Origin: Asterias amurensis
Lineage: Eukaryota; Echinodermata; Asteroidea; Forcipulatida; Asteriidae
Length of the DNA: 64,000 nucleotides
NCBI RefSeq assembly: GCF_032118995.1
Contig: NC_092650.1
Coordinates: 14,568,501 to 14,632,500 of the forward strand
Direction of reading: 5' to 3'
In this document: positions 12,687 to 36,677 of the stretch, piece after piece
Layout: every line of letters starts with the position of its first letter
Position numbering within the stretch: position 1 is the stretch's first letter
The notes under the pieces: model-generated
What the model was told of the DNA's origin: nothing
The model's database searches: none
Seen by the model: only the letters and a program-made list of their open reading frames with translations
Position numbers and translations under genes: made by a program

Positions 12687-12917
12687 TTGGTTTCAGACAG
12701 GCGCACCTAACATAAAATTTACATCAGCATGGCTCATGACAAGATCAACGTCTGAAACCAAGGTGCTCCAGAGTCACTCCAAACAACTGCAACAGTCAAT
12801 CATTTGACTTCTAGTGCATCCACGCTCCTAAATTTGTTTCAGATGTAAAACTTTCCATGTACAGTACTAAATCAGAACGTGGTTTGTCGCGACTCTGGAG
12901 CGCCTGTCCGAAACAGG
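12687..12917. mobile_element. Probable MITE with GTTTCAGACAGGCGC termini
   Basis: GTTTCAGACAGGCGC (about 12691) is mirrored by GCGCCTGTCCGAAAC (about 12901). Internal GAAACCAAGGTGCTCCAGAG suggests a second nested terminus. The edges are approximate. Confidence 0.5.
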
Positions 12918-13356
12918 GATTAGCCATGAGAACTTTGAGTGCAAAGCACCAGACTGGTCGGCCACATAGTGCTATAATAATATAGCATAAGATTGTAGCA
13001 TTTACAACTGTAGCACGTGATATGACTAACTAAACAATCCTGGCAACAACAGGAGTCTTTACTCATGGATTCCACTGATACAAAAATAGATAACGAATTG
13101 CGTATATCTTCATTATTGATGATCTCTTAAACTGTATTTCAAGAATAATGTTTCTTGTTGTCACTTGTGAATTACAGAGGAAAGGCCAAATTTCATACCA
13201 AGCCACAAAACTTCACGCTTACTTAAAAAATAAGCAATCACTGTGATGTCGACGGTTCAAAAATATACAATACTGTCCAGAAGTCATACTTTATAAAAAA
13301 TAGTGATAAAGCTTATAAGTGTTAATTTTATTTTGGGTTATTTATTTGAATGATAC

Positions 13357-13706
13357 TTAAAGGCACTGGACACGTTTGGTACAGTGTAGCGTAAAAACTC
13401 ACTAGGTATTGAGCAATGAAGAGCTGTTGGTAGTTTAAAACATTGTGAGAAATGGCTCCTTCTGAAGTACCTCCCTCACTAAATTGTTTGAATCTGCGAA
13501 AGACTTCAGGCCTGAAGCCATTCCCAGGCATCTGAAAGCACACAAGTTAGTGCAACAATTTGGGTGTTTTTTCTTTCATTTTCTTGCAACTTTAGTGACC
13601 AAATGTTCATAAATTTGTGATTTTCATACATACGTGTATATTGGGATATTCACCAATTGAGAATACTGGTCTTTGACAATTTACCAAACGAGTCCAGTGC
13701 CTTTAA
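13357..13706 (+). mobile_element. TTAA MITE, intermediate between families 1 and 2
   Basis: TTAA at both ends with AGGCACTGGACACGTTTGGTA and CCAAACGAGTCCAGTGCC. It combines the family 1 start with the family 2 ACGTTTGG. Confidence 0.8.
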
Positions 13707-14257
13707 ACCATATCCCTGCCTTTAGTAGAGCACGGACAATGCAATGACAATCACTGTACACACCAACCTAAACAAAAAGTCTGTTTTGAACAACAGCAGA
13801 CAATCTCAAATGTCATACTTTTACTCGTCTCAAAATGTCAGGCACAATTTATGGGGATATGTTTTTTTTTTAGAAGTCAGTAGGCATACATGTAGTAGTG
13901 AATTCTTTTTTTGTAACAGCAGTGATTGTAACATAGGCTTAGGCAAGTACAGCGTCTGTGAACAGCAGAATGTTTTTTGTGTGCAAACATTAGGGGTACC
14001 AATCAGTAGGGTGTAGTATACAACTATTTCCAAGCACTAGGCAAGCGCCCCACAAAATTGACATTTTATTTTTGGTTGTCAGGCATGGCAGGGTATGTCA
14101 GTGACCAGCCAGGGGCTGATTAATCTTAACTGCAAATCACTCGTACTAATTGCTAAGTAAAGTGTGATGCCACAGTATTACAATTCACTGTGGTCACAGT
14201 GGTAATACTGACAACTTCGCTTGCGATGAATCTTTTTGCTTTCGAAATCGAGCCCAG

Positions 14258-14471
14258 CTATAGACCGAATTGAAAAACCCCTTTTTCCTATGACAAGTCA
14301 CCATCTTGTAGGGCAAACCGTATGCACGTACATCATCGAAGCACGCAGCACACAACATTCCGGTTTGATTTCTATGACACATGCATGCACACACACACAC
14401 ACACACGCACAGACGCCATCTTGTGGATCAGCAATTTGAGCCGTGTGACGTCATAGTCAATACGGTCTATA
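14258..14471. mobile_element. MITE with CTATAGACCGAATTGA termini, (CA)n inside
   Basis: Left CTATAGACCGAATTGAA and right GTCAATACGGTCTATAG are inverted. The copy at 21680-21895 shares CACCATCTTGTAGGGCAAACC-type sequence with it. Confidence 0.75.
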
Positions 14472-14548
14472 GCTCAAGTCTGCCTACCTTTTCAGGAGAA
14501 GTCCAGATGTATAAATAACAATATTCAACAATAACAAGGACCATCACA

Positions 14549-14703
14549 TAAGGTTTATCGCGATTCAGAAACACAATGCATTGTGGGAAGGAATGGGGGG
14601 CGGTTTCTATGCAGTTTCTACGATTTGCGCACGCAACGCCTATACCTTTGTGTGGGTTCAACAGCGCCCTCTCTTGATATTTTGCTATTCGCGATAAACC
14701 TTA
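14549..14703. mobile_element. Short MITE with AAGGTTTATCGCGA termini
   Basis: TAAGGTTTATCGCGAT at the left is mirrored by TTCGCGATAAACCTTA at the right. The 155 bp between hold no ORF of note. Confidence 0.75.
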
Positions 14704-15204
14704 TTGCTTAAGGTAATCGAGGCAGAAGGTTTCAGGATAGGCAGTACTTGACCTTTACCAAATTCAATTCATTGATATGGCTACAATACAATGCTGACAA
14801 AGAACGCCTACATATTATGCACAGTGTATTGTAGCACAACAAACTAACCCTTTCATATTGAAAGTCCAATAGACACAACGTTTTTACATACGTACACATG
14901 TATTGACCATGCATTTGATATTTTTACAGTAGACTCTTTCACTATGCCCAGTTAACGAAATCCTGATGATCGATGGAAACACAATACTTAAAAATAACTT
15001 GATTGACTCCTTGCACGTATGTCACACGCTGCGACTGTGCCACGTTTACCATTTTTGTGGTCAATAGATTTACGTGTAAACGCCCCGTCGCCTAAAATGC
15101 GTCTTTTACTGAATAACTCAAAGTGGCATTGCCCACCATTATGTGGCATCTAAGAATACTCTGATGATGACCACAGGTGAATTGGTTCAATGCGCCTTAC
15201 ATGT

Positions 15205-15430
15205 ATGCTACCGGGCAATCTTGGTAGTCGAGTTAGTAAGACACTGCTCAAGAATTGCAAGGGTTGTTGGTTTCGAATCCCACCCGAGTAATATGCCTGT
15301 GATATTTTTTCACAGGACTCGAAAAAGAACTGAGTTGACAGTGCTAACACACATCGGTGTATGGGTAAAAAACCAAGATTAACATTCTTTATCCCTGATG
15401 CAAATTTAACATCTATTACATATATGTATA
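15205..15430 (+). mobile_element. tRNA-derived SINE copy
   Basis: Box-A-like GAGTTAGTAAGACACTGCTC, box B GGTTTCGAATCCCACCCGAG, then CCTGTGATATTTTTTCACAG and CACATCGGTGTATGGGTAAA. Confidence 0.72.
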
Positions 15431-16213
15431 TATGCTGCTTTGGATGTGAAATTTTCTTGATGGATTCACGCCTGGAGTTTTCACATCTTTTTGAACATGT
15501 TAAAAAAAAGTTTAAGGCCATTTCCATTTTGCAAAGGGCACTTCCACACAGAAATCTTAAAGTTAGTGGGAATATTTTGAAGGGCACCAAGGCCAAGACC
15601 AGGAGCAATGAAGGGCATGGCCACCGTGGCCTGTATGTAAATTCACGCCTGAGGATTGTTGTGACTTGTGAAGTGCCAAATCTAGATAGTCCGTTCCGTT
15701 TTAAATTAGTAAAACATTATAATGGGAAAATAGAATTTAAGCTGACTGGCAATCATCCTACCAACCAAAAGGACCTACATCATGTACATTATGGTGTAAA
15801 TGCAAACAAATGTTGACAGTCTTCTCTCAGGTTTCGACCCACGCAAAGTCTTTCAGCCTTTGACGAAGACTCTGCTGGACAGCTGGAAGTTGAAACCTGA
15901 GGCAAGAAACTACTTTTTGCAAAACATAAATAAACATCAGTTGTCCAACTAATGGCATTGATAGTGTATAAGATAATTCTAAGGTACCATTTTACTACAA
16001 TAAAGGAGCTTTTGGGACACCAGGCGTGCCAGGTAGCAGCAGCCTTGCCAGGCAAATCCAAGTAAATTCATGCGGGAATCATTCTAAGATTTGTATGTGA
16101 AGCCTGAGGATTGTTGTGTTCGGTGTATGGGTAAAAACCAAAATTAATATATTCTTTATCCCCGATGCAAATTTAACATCTATTTTTCCTTGCGGTACCC
16201 GCTGCCAAAACAT

Positions 16214-16405
16214 AGGAGTCAAACTGCCTCTAGCTAACGGGCAGTCTAGTTGGTAAGACACTAGAATTGCAAGGGTCGTGGGTTCAAATCCCACCCGAGT
16301 AACAAGCCTGTGATATTTTTTCACAGGACTCGGGAAAGTACTGAGTATACAGTGTTAACACACATCGGTGTATGGGTAAAAACCAAAATTAAGATTTGAA
16401 TGATT
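16214..16405 (+). mobile_element. tRNA-derived SINE copy
   Basis: AGTTGGTAAGACACTAG and GGGTTCAAATCCCACCCGAG, then the same body as 15205 (TGATATTTTTTCACAGGACT). A tail piece of the same family sits just before it at 16110-16180. Confidence 0.72.
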
Positions 16406-16645
16406 TTGGGACCGAAAATGATACGAACCACATTAATTCAAAGGGAAGCCGTTCTTAAAAAATGAAATTACTGTAAAACTAAATTATCAGCTGGAGTGTT
16501 TCTCGTCGAGTAAGTTTTTGTGGTAGTACTTTTTTATGAGTATTAACTAGTCCATGACTTTACCTTTCACACAGACCTATCTTTTCTTTCTACCTTGCTT
16601 TACCCCCATTATGACTGTGTGAGCAATAGCCTTCTAATGACCACT

Positions 16646-30018
<13,373 letters not shown>

Positions 30019-30597
30019 TTTTGCTGCTCACCGATTTTCAGCTGCGTCAGATTAGTCAGATTAACAATCCAATTTCAAATAAAGAAGACTTAGCAGGCAG
30101 GGGGCTTATAAAATTGAGTGTAATTATACGTTTTTTATGTTTAGAGAATCGTTCACATTCGTCGAAATATCACTTGTTATGTCGGATAATTTGATGACTA
30201 ATTTGATGTGTCGTGTACACAAACGAATGCAGCAGTAGTTTAAGTTGAAGTCAGCACGGAATTTGATGCTGGCCAGAAAGTCGGCGCTTGCACCAGATTT
30301 CAAAGAACCTTGTCAACGACCGTCAATGACAGTACACTGTATTACCGAATTGCCGTGGCTTTTAAGTTTTACCTCGTTTTCATTTGTAATGTTTTCAATG
30401 TAAACGCAAGCTTGGAAACATTTATTTCTTCAAATATATTAAGTCTTTTTGTTATCCCAAACCATGCTCTATGGTCACCCCTAATTAATTTGTTCATTAG
30501 CCCAGCAGTTGACTATGATGCAAGTAGCCGGGCCCGTTGTACATACAACACGCGAGTTATAAAAATAATGTATAGGCCTATATGGACCATGTGAACT

Positions 30598-31005
30598 ACA
30601 ATAAATGTGGCCTTGACATTCTATGGCTGCTCTGGCAGGCAAGCTACTGCACTGGTCCTATGTGAAAGTTGACATATTTCTGTCACAATTTCCACATCAA
30701 TCCAAGAGTTATGAAAGTAACAATCTTGACAAGTTTTGAGATGTATCCCCTTCATCATACCAAAAGTTAATACACATTATTGTACAGTGCAATCTCCACT
30801 ACAATAAGTGTGGCATTGACATTCTATGGCTGCTCTGGCAGGCAAGCTACTGCACTGGTCCTATGTGAAAGTTGACATATTTCTGTCACAATTTCCACAT
30901 CAATCCAAGAGTTATGAAAGTAACAATCTTGACAAGTTTTGAGATGTATCCCCTTCATCATACCAAAAGTTGATACACATTATTGTACAGTGCAATCTCC
31001 ATATA
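30598..31005. repeat. 203-bp tandem duplication, two units
   Basis: ACAATAAATGTGGCCTTGAC at 30598 recurs as ACAATAAGTGTGGCATTGAC at 30801. The copies differ at only a few positions. The inverted relative is at 6655-6860. Confidence 0.92.
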
Positions 31006-31050
31006 ATATAAGATTTTATGTTTTCTTCCGTATAAGGCTTTGTTCAAATT

Positions 31051-31195
31051 GTTTTTTGAGAAAGAGGTGATTTCTCACTAAAATAATAAAAGACTTCTAG
31101 CTAGTAGTCTTTTATTCCTATCTGAAAGCACACAGATAATTCGTCCATCAAGGGTGTTTTTCCTTCATCATTTTCCCGACTCCGATGACCACAAA
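31051..31195. mobile_element. Fragment of TTAA MITE family 2
   Basis: TTTGAGAAAGAGGTGATTTC, AAAGACTTCTAGCTAGTAGT and CTATCTGAAAGCACACAG match the interior of 653 and 57385. Both ends are missing. Confidence 0.65.
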
Positions 31196-31214
31196 TAGAG
31201 TTCAAATTAGTTTC

Positions 31215-31745
31215 ACGTTTCAATTTTCATGGTTTATAAACCATGTTTTCAAGATGCCTCAACTTTCATGGTGTATAAACCATGATTTGTAAACCACGTT
31301 TTTCATGCTACGATTTTTATGGTTTATAAACCATGATTTGTAAACCATGATTTTCATGTTTCAATTTTCATGGTTTATAAACCATGTTTTTTAAATGCCT
31401 CAATTTTTATGGTTTATAAACCATAATTTTTAAACCATGATTTTCGTGCTTCAATTTTTATGGTTTATAAACCATGTTTTTAAGATGACCCAATTTTCAT
31501 GGTTTATAAACCATGACTTGTACACCATGAATTTGATGCTTCATTTTTCTGGTTTATAAACCATGTTTTAAAGATGCGTAAAGTTTCCATGGTTTATGAA
31601 CCATGATTTACAAATGTTTGTTGCATGTTCATGGTTTGTAAACCATAAACTTACACCAAAAAAATACTACTGGTATGTAAACCATAAAAAGGATTTTGCA
31701 GCACTTTCTATGGTTTACATCTAATTGCTATAAACCATGGTAAAA
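31215..31745. repeat. Array of ATGGTTTATAAACCAT palindromes
   Basis: About ten palindromes of the type ATGGTTTATAAACCAT at roughly 40-50 bp spacing, most followed by a half-site GTAAACCATG. Spacers share TTTCAATTTT and AAGATGC words. Degenerate toward the right. Confidence 0.9.
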
Positions 31746-32199
31746 ACATGCCTTAAAAGTGCCAAACAATTAATTGACAGACGGCGCCCCATAAATTACC
31801 AGCAGTGTACCTTCCTTATAACTTAAAAAAAAAATCAAAGTTAACTTTGGGTTCGCGTTGGAACTTCGCAAAATTAATGGGTTATTATTATTTGCAATTG
31901 TTTAAATAGTTCCGCCAGCTGGGGGCTAGCTGTGGGGTAGCATGCAATAAGTATAGCCACTTGAACAAGAAAACTATGTCGTCGACATTCAGTAATTCCT
32001 TCATACTGTCATTGACGGTTGTTGACACCGAATTTTGTACTAGCACAACATTAGTGCTGCGTTCAGGTCAACCTCGTCCCCGTGGTTTACTTTATTTCAA
32101 ACATTTATTTTTTACAACGGAACGGTCAACATCGTACTGATGCGCGACCATAGAGCTATATAGCTCTATGTGCGCGACACAGCCTGGGGACGAAGTCCT

Positions 32200-32372
32200 G
32201 GGGTGGATTTCACAAAGGTAGTCCTAACTTAGGACTAGTCCTAGGCAATGCTAAGAGATAGGACCAGTCCTAAGTTAGGACCAGTAACTCATCCTAACTT
32301 AGGACTGGTCCTATCTCTTAGCATTGCCTAGGACTAGTCCTAAGTTAGGACTACCTTTGTGAAATCCACCCC
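32200..32372. mobile_element. Foldback MITE (CCTAACTTAGGAC type), near-perfect palindrome
   Basis: GGGGTGGATTTCACAAAGGT is mirrored by ACCTTTGTGAAATCCACCCC. Both arms carry AGTCCTAACTTAGGACTAGT and ATGCTAAGAGATAGGACC. Relatives at 40797, 41816, 55019 and 57988. Confidence 0.87.
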
Positions 32373-34740
32373 TGGTGGGATGGGCGGCAAATTGCCACCA
32401 GTACTCCCAAACGGGGAAATGTGCTGACGCCCCCTACCGATCAATTGTCGTATCTCGGACTAGCCTGAACGTCTGACGTCATTATTCGATCCTTGCGGAT
32501 AAAGACAGGGGCCCAGTCTAATCTAGGACTGTAGAGGGTTTCAGAGACGCCGGGCCATTTTGGTGAAAAACTCGACCTGCTAGTGCTGCTTGTCTTTTTT
32601 TTTTTTCCAACAGTATTCACACAGTCAAACTTTTTTTTTTACAATCAGGATGTATTCCCACACTAAAATGAGACTGAAAAAATTGGCCATCACTAATTAA
32701 TATTCTGCATGTGAAAAATTAAAAGTTGATTTAGCGCCAAATTAAGGCGCTCAGAGAGATACTTGATAGTAAATTTTTGCATGCAACCCTGTTTATAAAA
32801 ATACCGTATTCCCAAAATTTCGTGCGTATTTACAAAATCAAATCGGAAAACAAAATCAAGCAAAAAGGCAACTTTTAAGTTTGTGTTATAGTTGGATATT
32901 TTTTTCAGAAAATGAAAGCGTCCATTTGTGTATAGACTCGGTAAGGTTCTAAGTCTGTGATCGTGGTTTAAGTCGTCCTGATGCATGATAACCGAAAGCA
33001 ATTTTTTTTTCTCGTACCACACGCTGGCTACGGGGTCAACAGTGAAGGGATGCGGGAAAGCGCCCATTATACCTTATGCATGTGGGTTTTGGCTATAGTT
33101 CGGTACGGGGGGGGGGGGATGCTGTCACCATTATTCGATTTTAGCAAACACCTATCCTTAAATCTCTCGTGAACTTTTGCAAATGGTGACCCCGGTTCAA
33201 AAACTAACACCACTGAAACCACAGACAAGAAATAATCGAAACGACTGACAAGAAAGCGACTTATGAATACAAGAAAATTACATTTATTTTAAATTAATAA
33301 CTTAACGAAAATTATGTTAAACTCTCTTGGTTCGACTAGTGAATCCTTTCACATTCAGTTTCGGTTATAACAACCTAACTTTAAATAAAATGCTTGGTGA
33401 TACACGATTGATTAACTCTTTACGGAGGAGTTCAACTCCAGAACCTTTCTTATTGATTCAAACAATCTTAAACTTCAATTCAACTTAGTTCAGCTTCAAG
33501 TTCGTTTCTGATATACACATTGTTAATTACTTGGTAAACAATTGTACCATTACTTCATCACGGAGGAGTTCAACTCCGGAACAGACTTTTCTTATTGATT
33601 CAAACAATCTTAAATCTAGTTCAACTTATGGAGTATTCCAGCTTCAGTTTCTTTTACAAGATTTTCAACTTCAATTCTTTCACAAAATCATAGCTTTACT
33701 ATATCACAATCAACTCATCATCACGGAGGAGTTCAACTCCGGAACCTCAGGTAGGTCTACACTTCCAGACTGCCAAGTACGTCTCATTCGTCTACAACAG
33801 TTCGGTGGAATTAGTACATCTTTCGGCCAGCGCCATCTCTCTCTTTAAGAGTGTGTGATTACTCCTGAACCTACGGCCATGAGTGGTGTTACTGGCGAGA
33901 TCCTCGGACGGGCTGAGTGTTGTGGTTTTCCCCAAAACGGGAAACGAGTTCTTCCGACACTGAATTTGTCGGTTTGAAACGATTTTTGGGTTGTGGCTGT
34001 CTCCACAAAAAATAAATCGGAAAATTAAACCTGCTGTTTCAGGCCTTCGGAAAGTTGACGCCGATCTTCACTCTCACACAAATACACCCAGACTTAAACC
34101 CACGTCTTCCTCTGTCAAGAGGTTCTTGAGATCTCCCATATATTTCTTCTCGCACTCACATCCTCACACACCACATTCCAACAACATTCCACAACAAAAT
34201 TACAAAAGGTACGGACAAAGCAACCGATTTTAAACGAAGTAAATAGTAAACAAAAACACAAAGCAACCGCAACTAAATCACCTTGTATCGCAAGACTCGA
34301 TTATAGAAACTTGCGGGAATTTTCTGCGCTCTAACAATATTATGTCGCATGCAATTATGTCCTCAATGCAATATTCTATAACTGACATACAGATCCTTGT
34401 CATTTGATTGGTGGAACTTACTTCACGTGACATTAACTATTACTCCCATCCGCACCCGCGATCAAAAAGACCTATTCGCCTATGGGGAATAGCATTTCCC
34501 ATTCAACAGTTAGAATCATCCTTGTTCCCAATGTTTTTGAGCAGGACAGCGCCGCCGCGCCGCTGCTAAAACAAAGGAGCACCTCCTGTGCAAAAGGTTG
34601 TGATCTGATTTGTGCATTGTTATTGCCTCTACGCGGCGCTATATAATTTTTGGTTGTCAGTAATTTGTGCGATTTTTCATAATGTTATACTTCTAAAATT
34701 CATCAAATGAAAGGATCTATATGACATTATATAAAACAAA
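32373..34740. other. Intergenic stretch with no recognised gene
   Basis: Contains the CGGAGGAGTTCAACTCC triplicate and a short G tract. The longer open frames (for example 33531-33848) show no family motif and are biased by local repeats. Confidence 0.5.
33420..33750. repeat. Three copies of CGGAGGAGTTCAACTCC block
   Basis: CGGAGGAGTTCAACTCC begins at about 33423, 33561 and 33724. The first two are followed by TTATTGATTCAAACAATCTT. The core GGAGTTCAACTCC is self-complementary. I recognise no coding product here. Confidence 0.75.
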
Positions 34741-34741
34741 C

Positions 34742-34890
34742 ATTGAGTGGCTTTAATTCGGTAAAATTTGTACTGTTAATTCGGTAAAATTTGAACTGTT
34801 CCATTTCACTCGGCTTCGCCTCGTGAAATGGAACAGTCCAAATTTTACCTTGCGATAATGTTCCTCCCATTCCACTCTGAGCCACTCAAT
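34742..34890. mobile_element. MITE with ATTGAGTGGCT termini
   Basis: ATTGAGTGGCTTTAATTCGG at the left and GAGCCACTCAAT at the right, with TGAAATGGAACAGTCCAAAT inside. The inverted relative at 46378-46491 lies upstream of HNMT-like. Confidence 0.72.
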
Positions 34891-34904
34891 ATTTGTATAC
34901 TATC

Positions 34905-36430
34905 CGGAGAACATTATTGCATATGCATTAATGTCCGCAAGACGGTTTGTATATGCAATCGTGTCCGCCCGGACGCTGCTGCATAATGCAATTGCGTCCG
35001 CCTGGACACGTTTGCATATGCAGTTGTGTCCGCCCCGTGCAAAACCGTCCTTGCAGTAAATTAAACGCCCTTTGTCGCGGAACACCATTGCAATTTTTTT
35101 TTTAAAGCTAAGTGCATGTCATGAACGACATGGGAAATGTTCGGCCGTTGGGTATTCGCTGCAATCATAAAAAAAGTGAATATTAATGCTGCATATAATT
35201 ACATGTGTAGGTTCAGTGCATGCACGCTCCGCTTACATGTCCAACGGACGTTTTTGCATAGCCCGGACACGATTGCATATGCAAAAGTGTCCGGAGCGGA
35301 CAGTATTGCATCTGACACCGGCCGACACATTGGGTGCGTTCGTTTAGCTTCCCTGGGTCGACCCCTGTGTGTGGCGGGTTTTTTTCCAGGACGAACGTGG
35401 GTAATTATCTGCACACGTTCGTCCTGTGGAAAAAAAAAACCGCCACACACTGGGGTCGACCCGGGGAAGCTAAACGAACGCACCCATTATTGCCTAAAAC
35501 AGCGCCCTCCTGTGGATAAACATCCGCAGTCAGCCTATCGATTTGAGATTGCGAGTTATAATGTCACTAATCTGCGGGGGAATTCTGCGTGGCTGAAGCA
35601 GAGACTTTACATCAAGTTTACCTCCCTTCCAGATGAAACTTGTGAACATTTTGATAAAGATTGCGAAAAAACGGCCCCTATATGCCATGGTGAACTAAAT
35701 GATTGCAACCTACTTCCCACACAGGCCAGAACAGCTGAACTTAAAGCATCCCCACAATCGTCAACACATTGGTTTTATTCACGTTTCCCGAACCGTGGAC
35801 CCTATTATCCTCTTTCGTTATAGGTCACAGGACACTAGTTGGCACGGATTACGTGACAAATAGTGTCCGCCCAACAAATAGTGTCCGGGCGCCATGCTGC
35901 GGCGTCGTGCTGATTATTTATAATCAAATACAACCTAGAAAGCTTTCAAGTAAATACAAGCCAAGTAAAAAAATAGACGAACAGAACACTTACTCTCAAT
36001 CAAAAGTATGTCAAGATTAGTATTTTACTATGGTAAAACAGTGCAGGTTTAACAAGTGCGGATTGTGCTAAATGTTACGAATTATTTATAATAAAATACA
36101 GCCAAGAATGCTTTCAAGCATACAAGTCAAGTTACAAAATAGACGAACTTTGTCAAGATTAGTATTTTACTTAAGTAATTAAAAAGTACAGGTTAAAAAA
36201 ATACGAATGAAGTGCTAAATGATAAATACCATGAATATTTATAATCAAATACAAGCAGGAAAGCGTTACAAAAATGTAAAACTAAAAATGTTACAAATGA
36301 AGCAATGCACGCAATGATGATGCACGCTAACCGCGGACACTATTTAGCAAGCTTCCGTAAACAATGTGACGTCATAGACGCCTGACAAATCAGAACGCAA
36401 TATGCTAATGAGCGGACACTTATTGCCAGC
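34905..36430. repeat. Two clusters of GTGTCCG / ATTGCATATGCA motifs
   Basis: About a dozen CGGACAC or GTGTCCGC words in both orientations, often joined to TTGCATATGCA, at 34905-35045, 35240-35325, 35855-35895 and 36330-36430. They may be subterminal repeats of a DNA element. A separate foldback (35331-35486) is inserted within. Confidence 0.6.
35331..35486. mobile_element. Foldback MITE (TGGGTGCGTTCG termini)
   Basis: TGGGTGCGTTCGTTTAGCTT is mirrored by AAGCTAAACGAACGCACCCA. The arms continue through GGGTCGACCCC and GTGTGTGGCGG to a short centre GGGTAATTATCTGC. A longer relative lies at 42568-42821. Confidence 0.87.
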
Positions 36431-36677
36431 GGGCAGTTTTTGTCATGACACCGGTTTGAATGTGTGTATCTACTCACACAAATACGAAGGACAACAAAAT
36501 CAAAATGCGTGGAGTGGGGCGGGGGGGGGGGGGGACACATTAAATGTGTGTCCTGAACTTTCATACAATTAAAATGTGTGGTGCGGAAAAATATGCCCGA
36601 CTCTTTCATGAAGAGCAGACAGTAATCGTGCCATTGTTATACTTGTTATTAAGCTTGATACTGCATGACCTGCTGCC

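Larger units (their letters stand above)
30304..32030. other. Interval bounded by 24-bp inverted repeats
   Basis: TTGTCAACGACCGTCAATGA (about 30310) is mirrored by TCATTGACGGTTGTTGACA (about 32008). The interval holds a 203-bp duplication and the GGTTTATAAACC array. It may be one composite element of 1.7 kb; no transposase was seen. Confidence 0.45.

Noticed and set aside
15361-15816. 151-codon plus-strand ORF MGKKPRLTFFIPDANL
   Set aside because: Begins in the SINE body and crosses a dispersed repeat; no domain, so a chance frame.
35137-35823. 228-codon plus-strand ORF
   Set aside because: It runs through the GTCCG cluster and a foldback element. The residues show no recognisable domain and the frame looks fortuitous.
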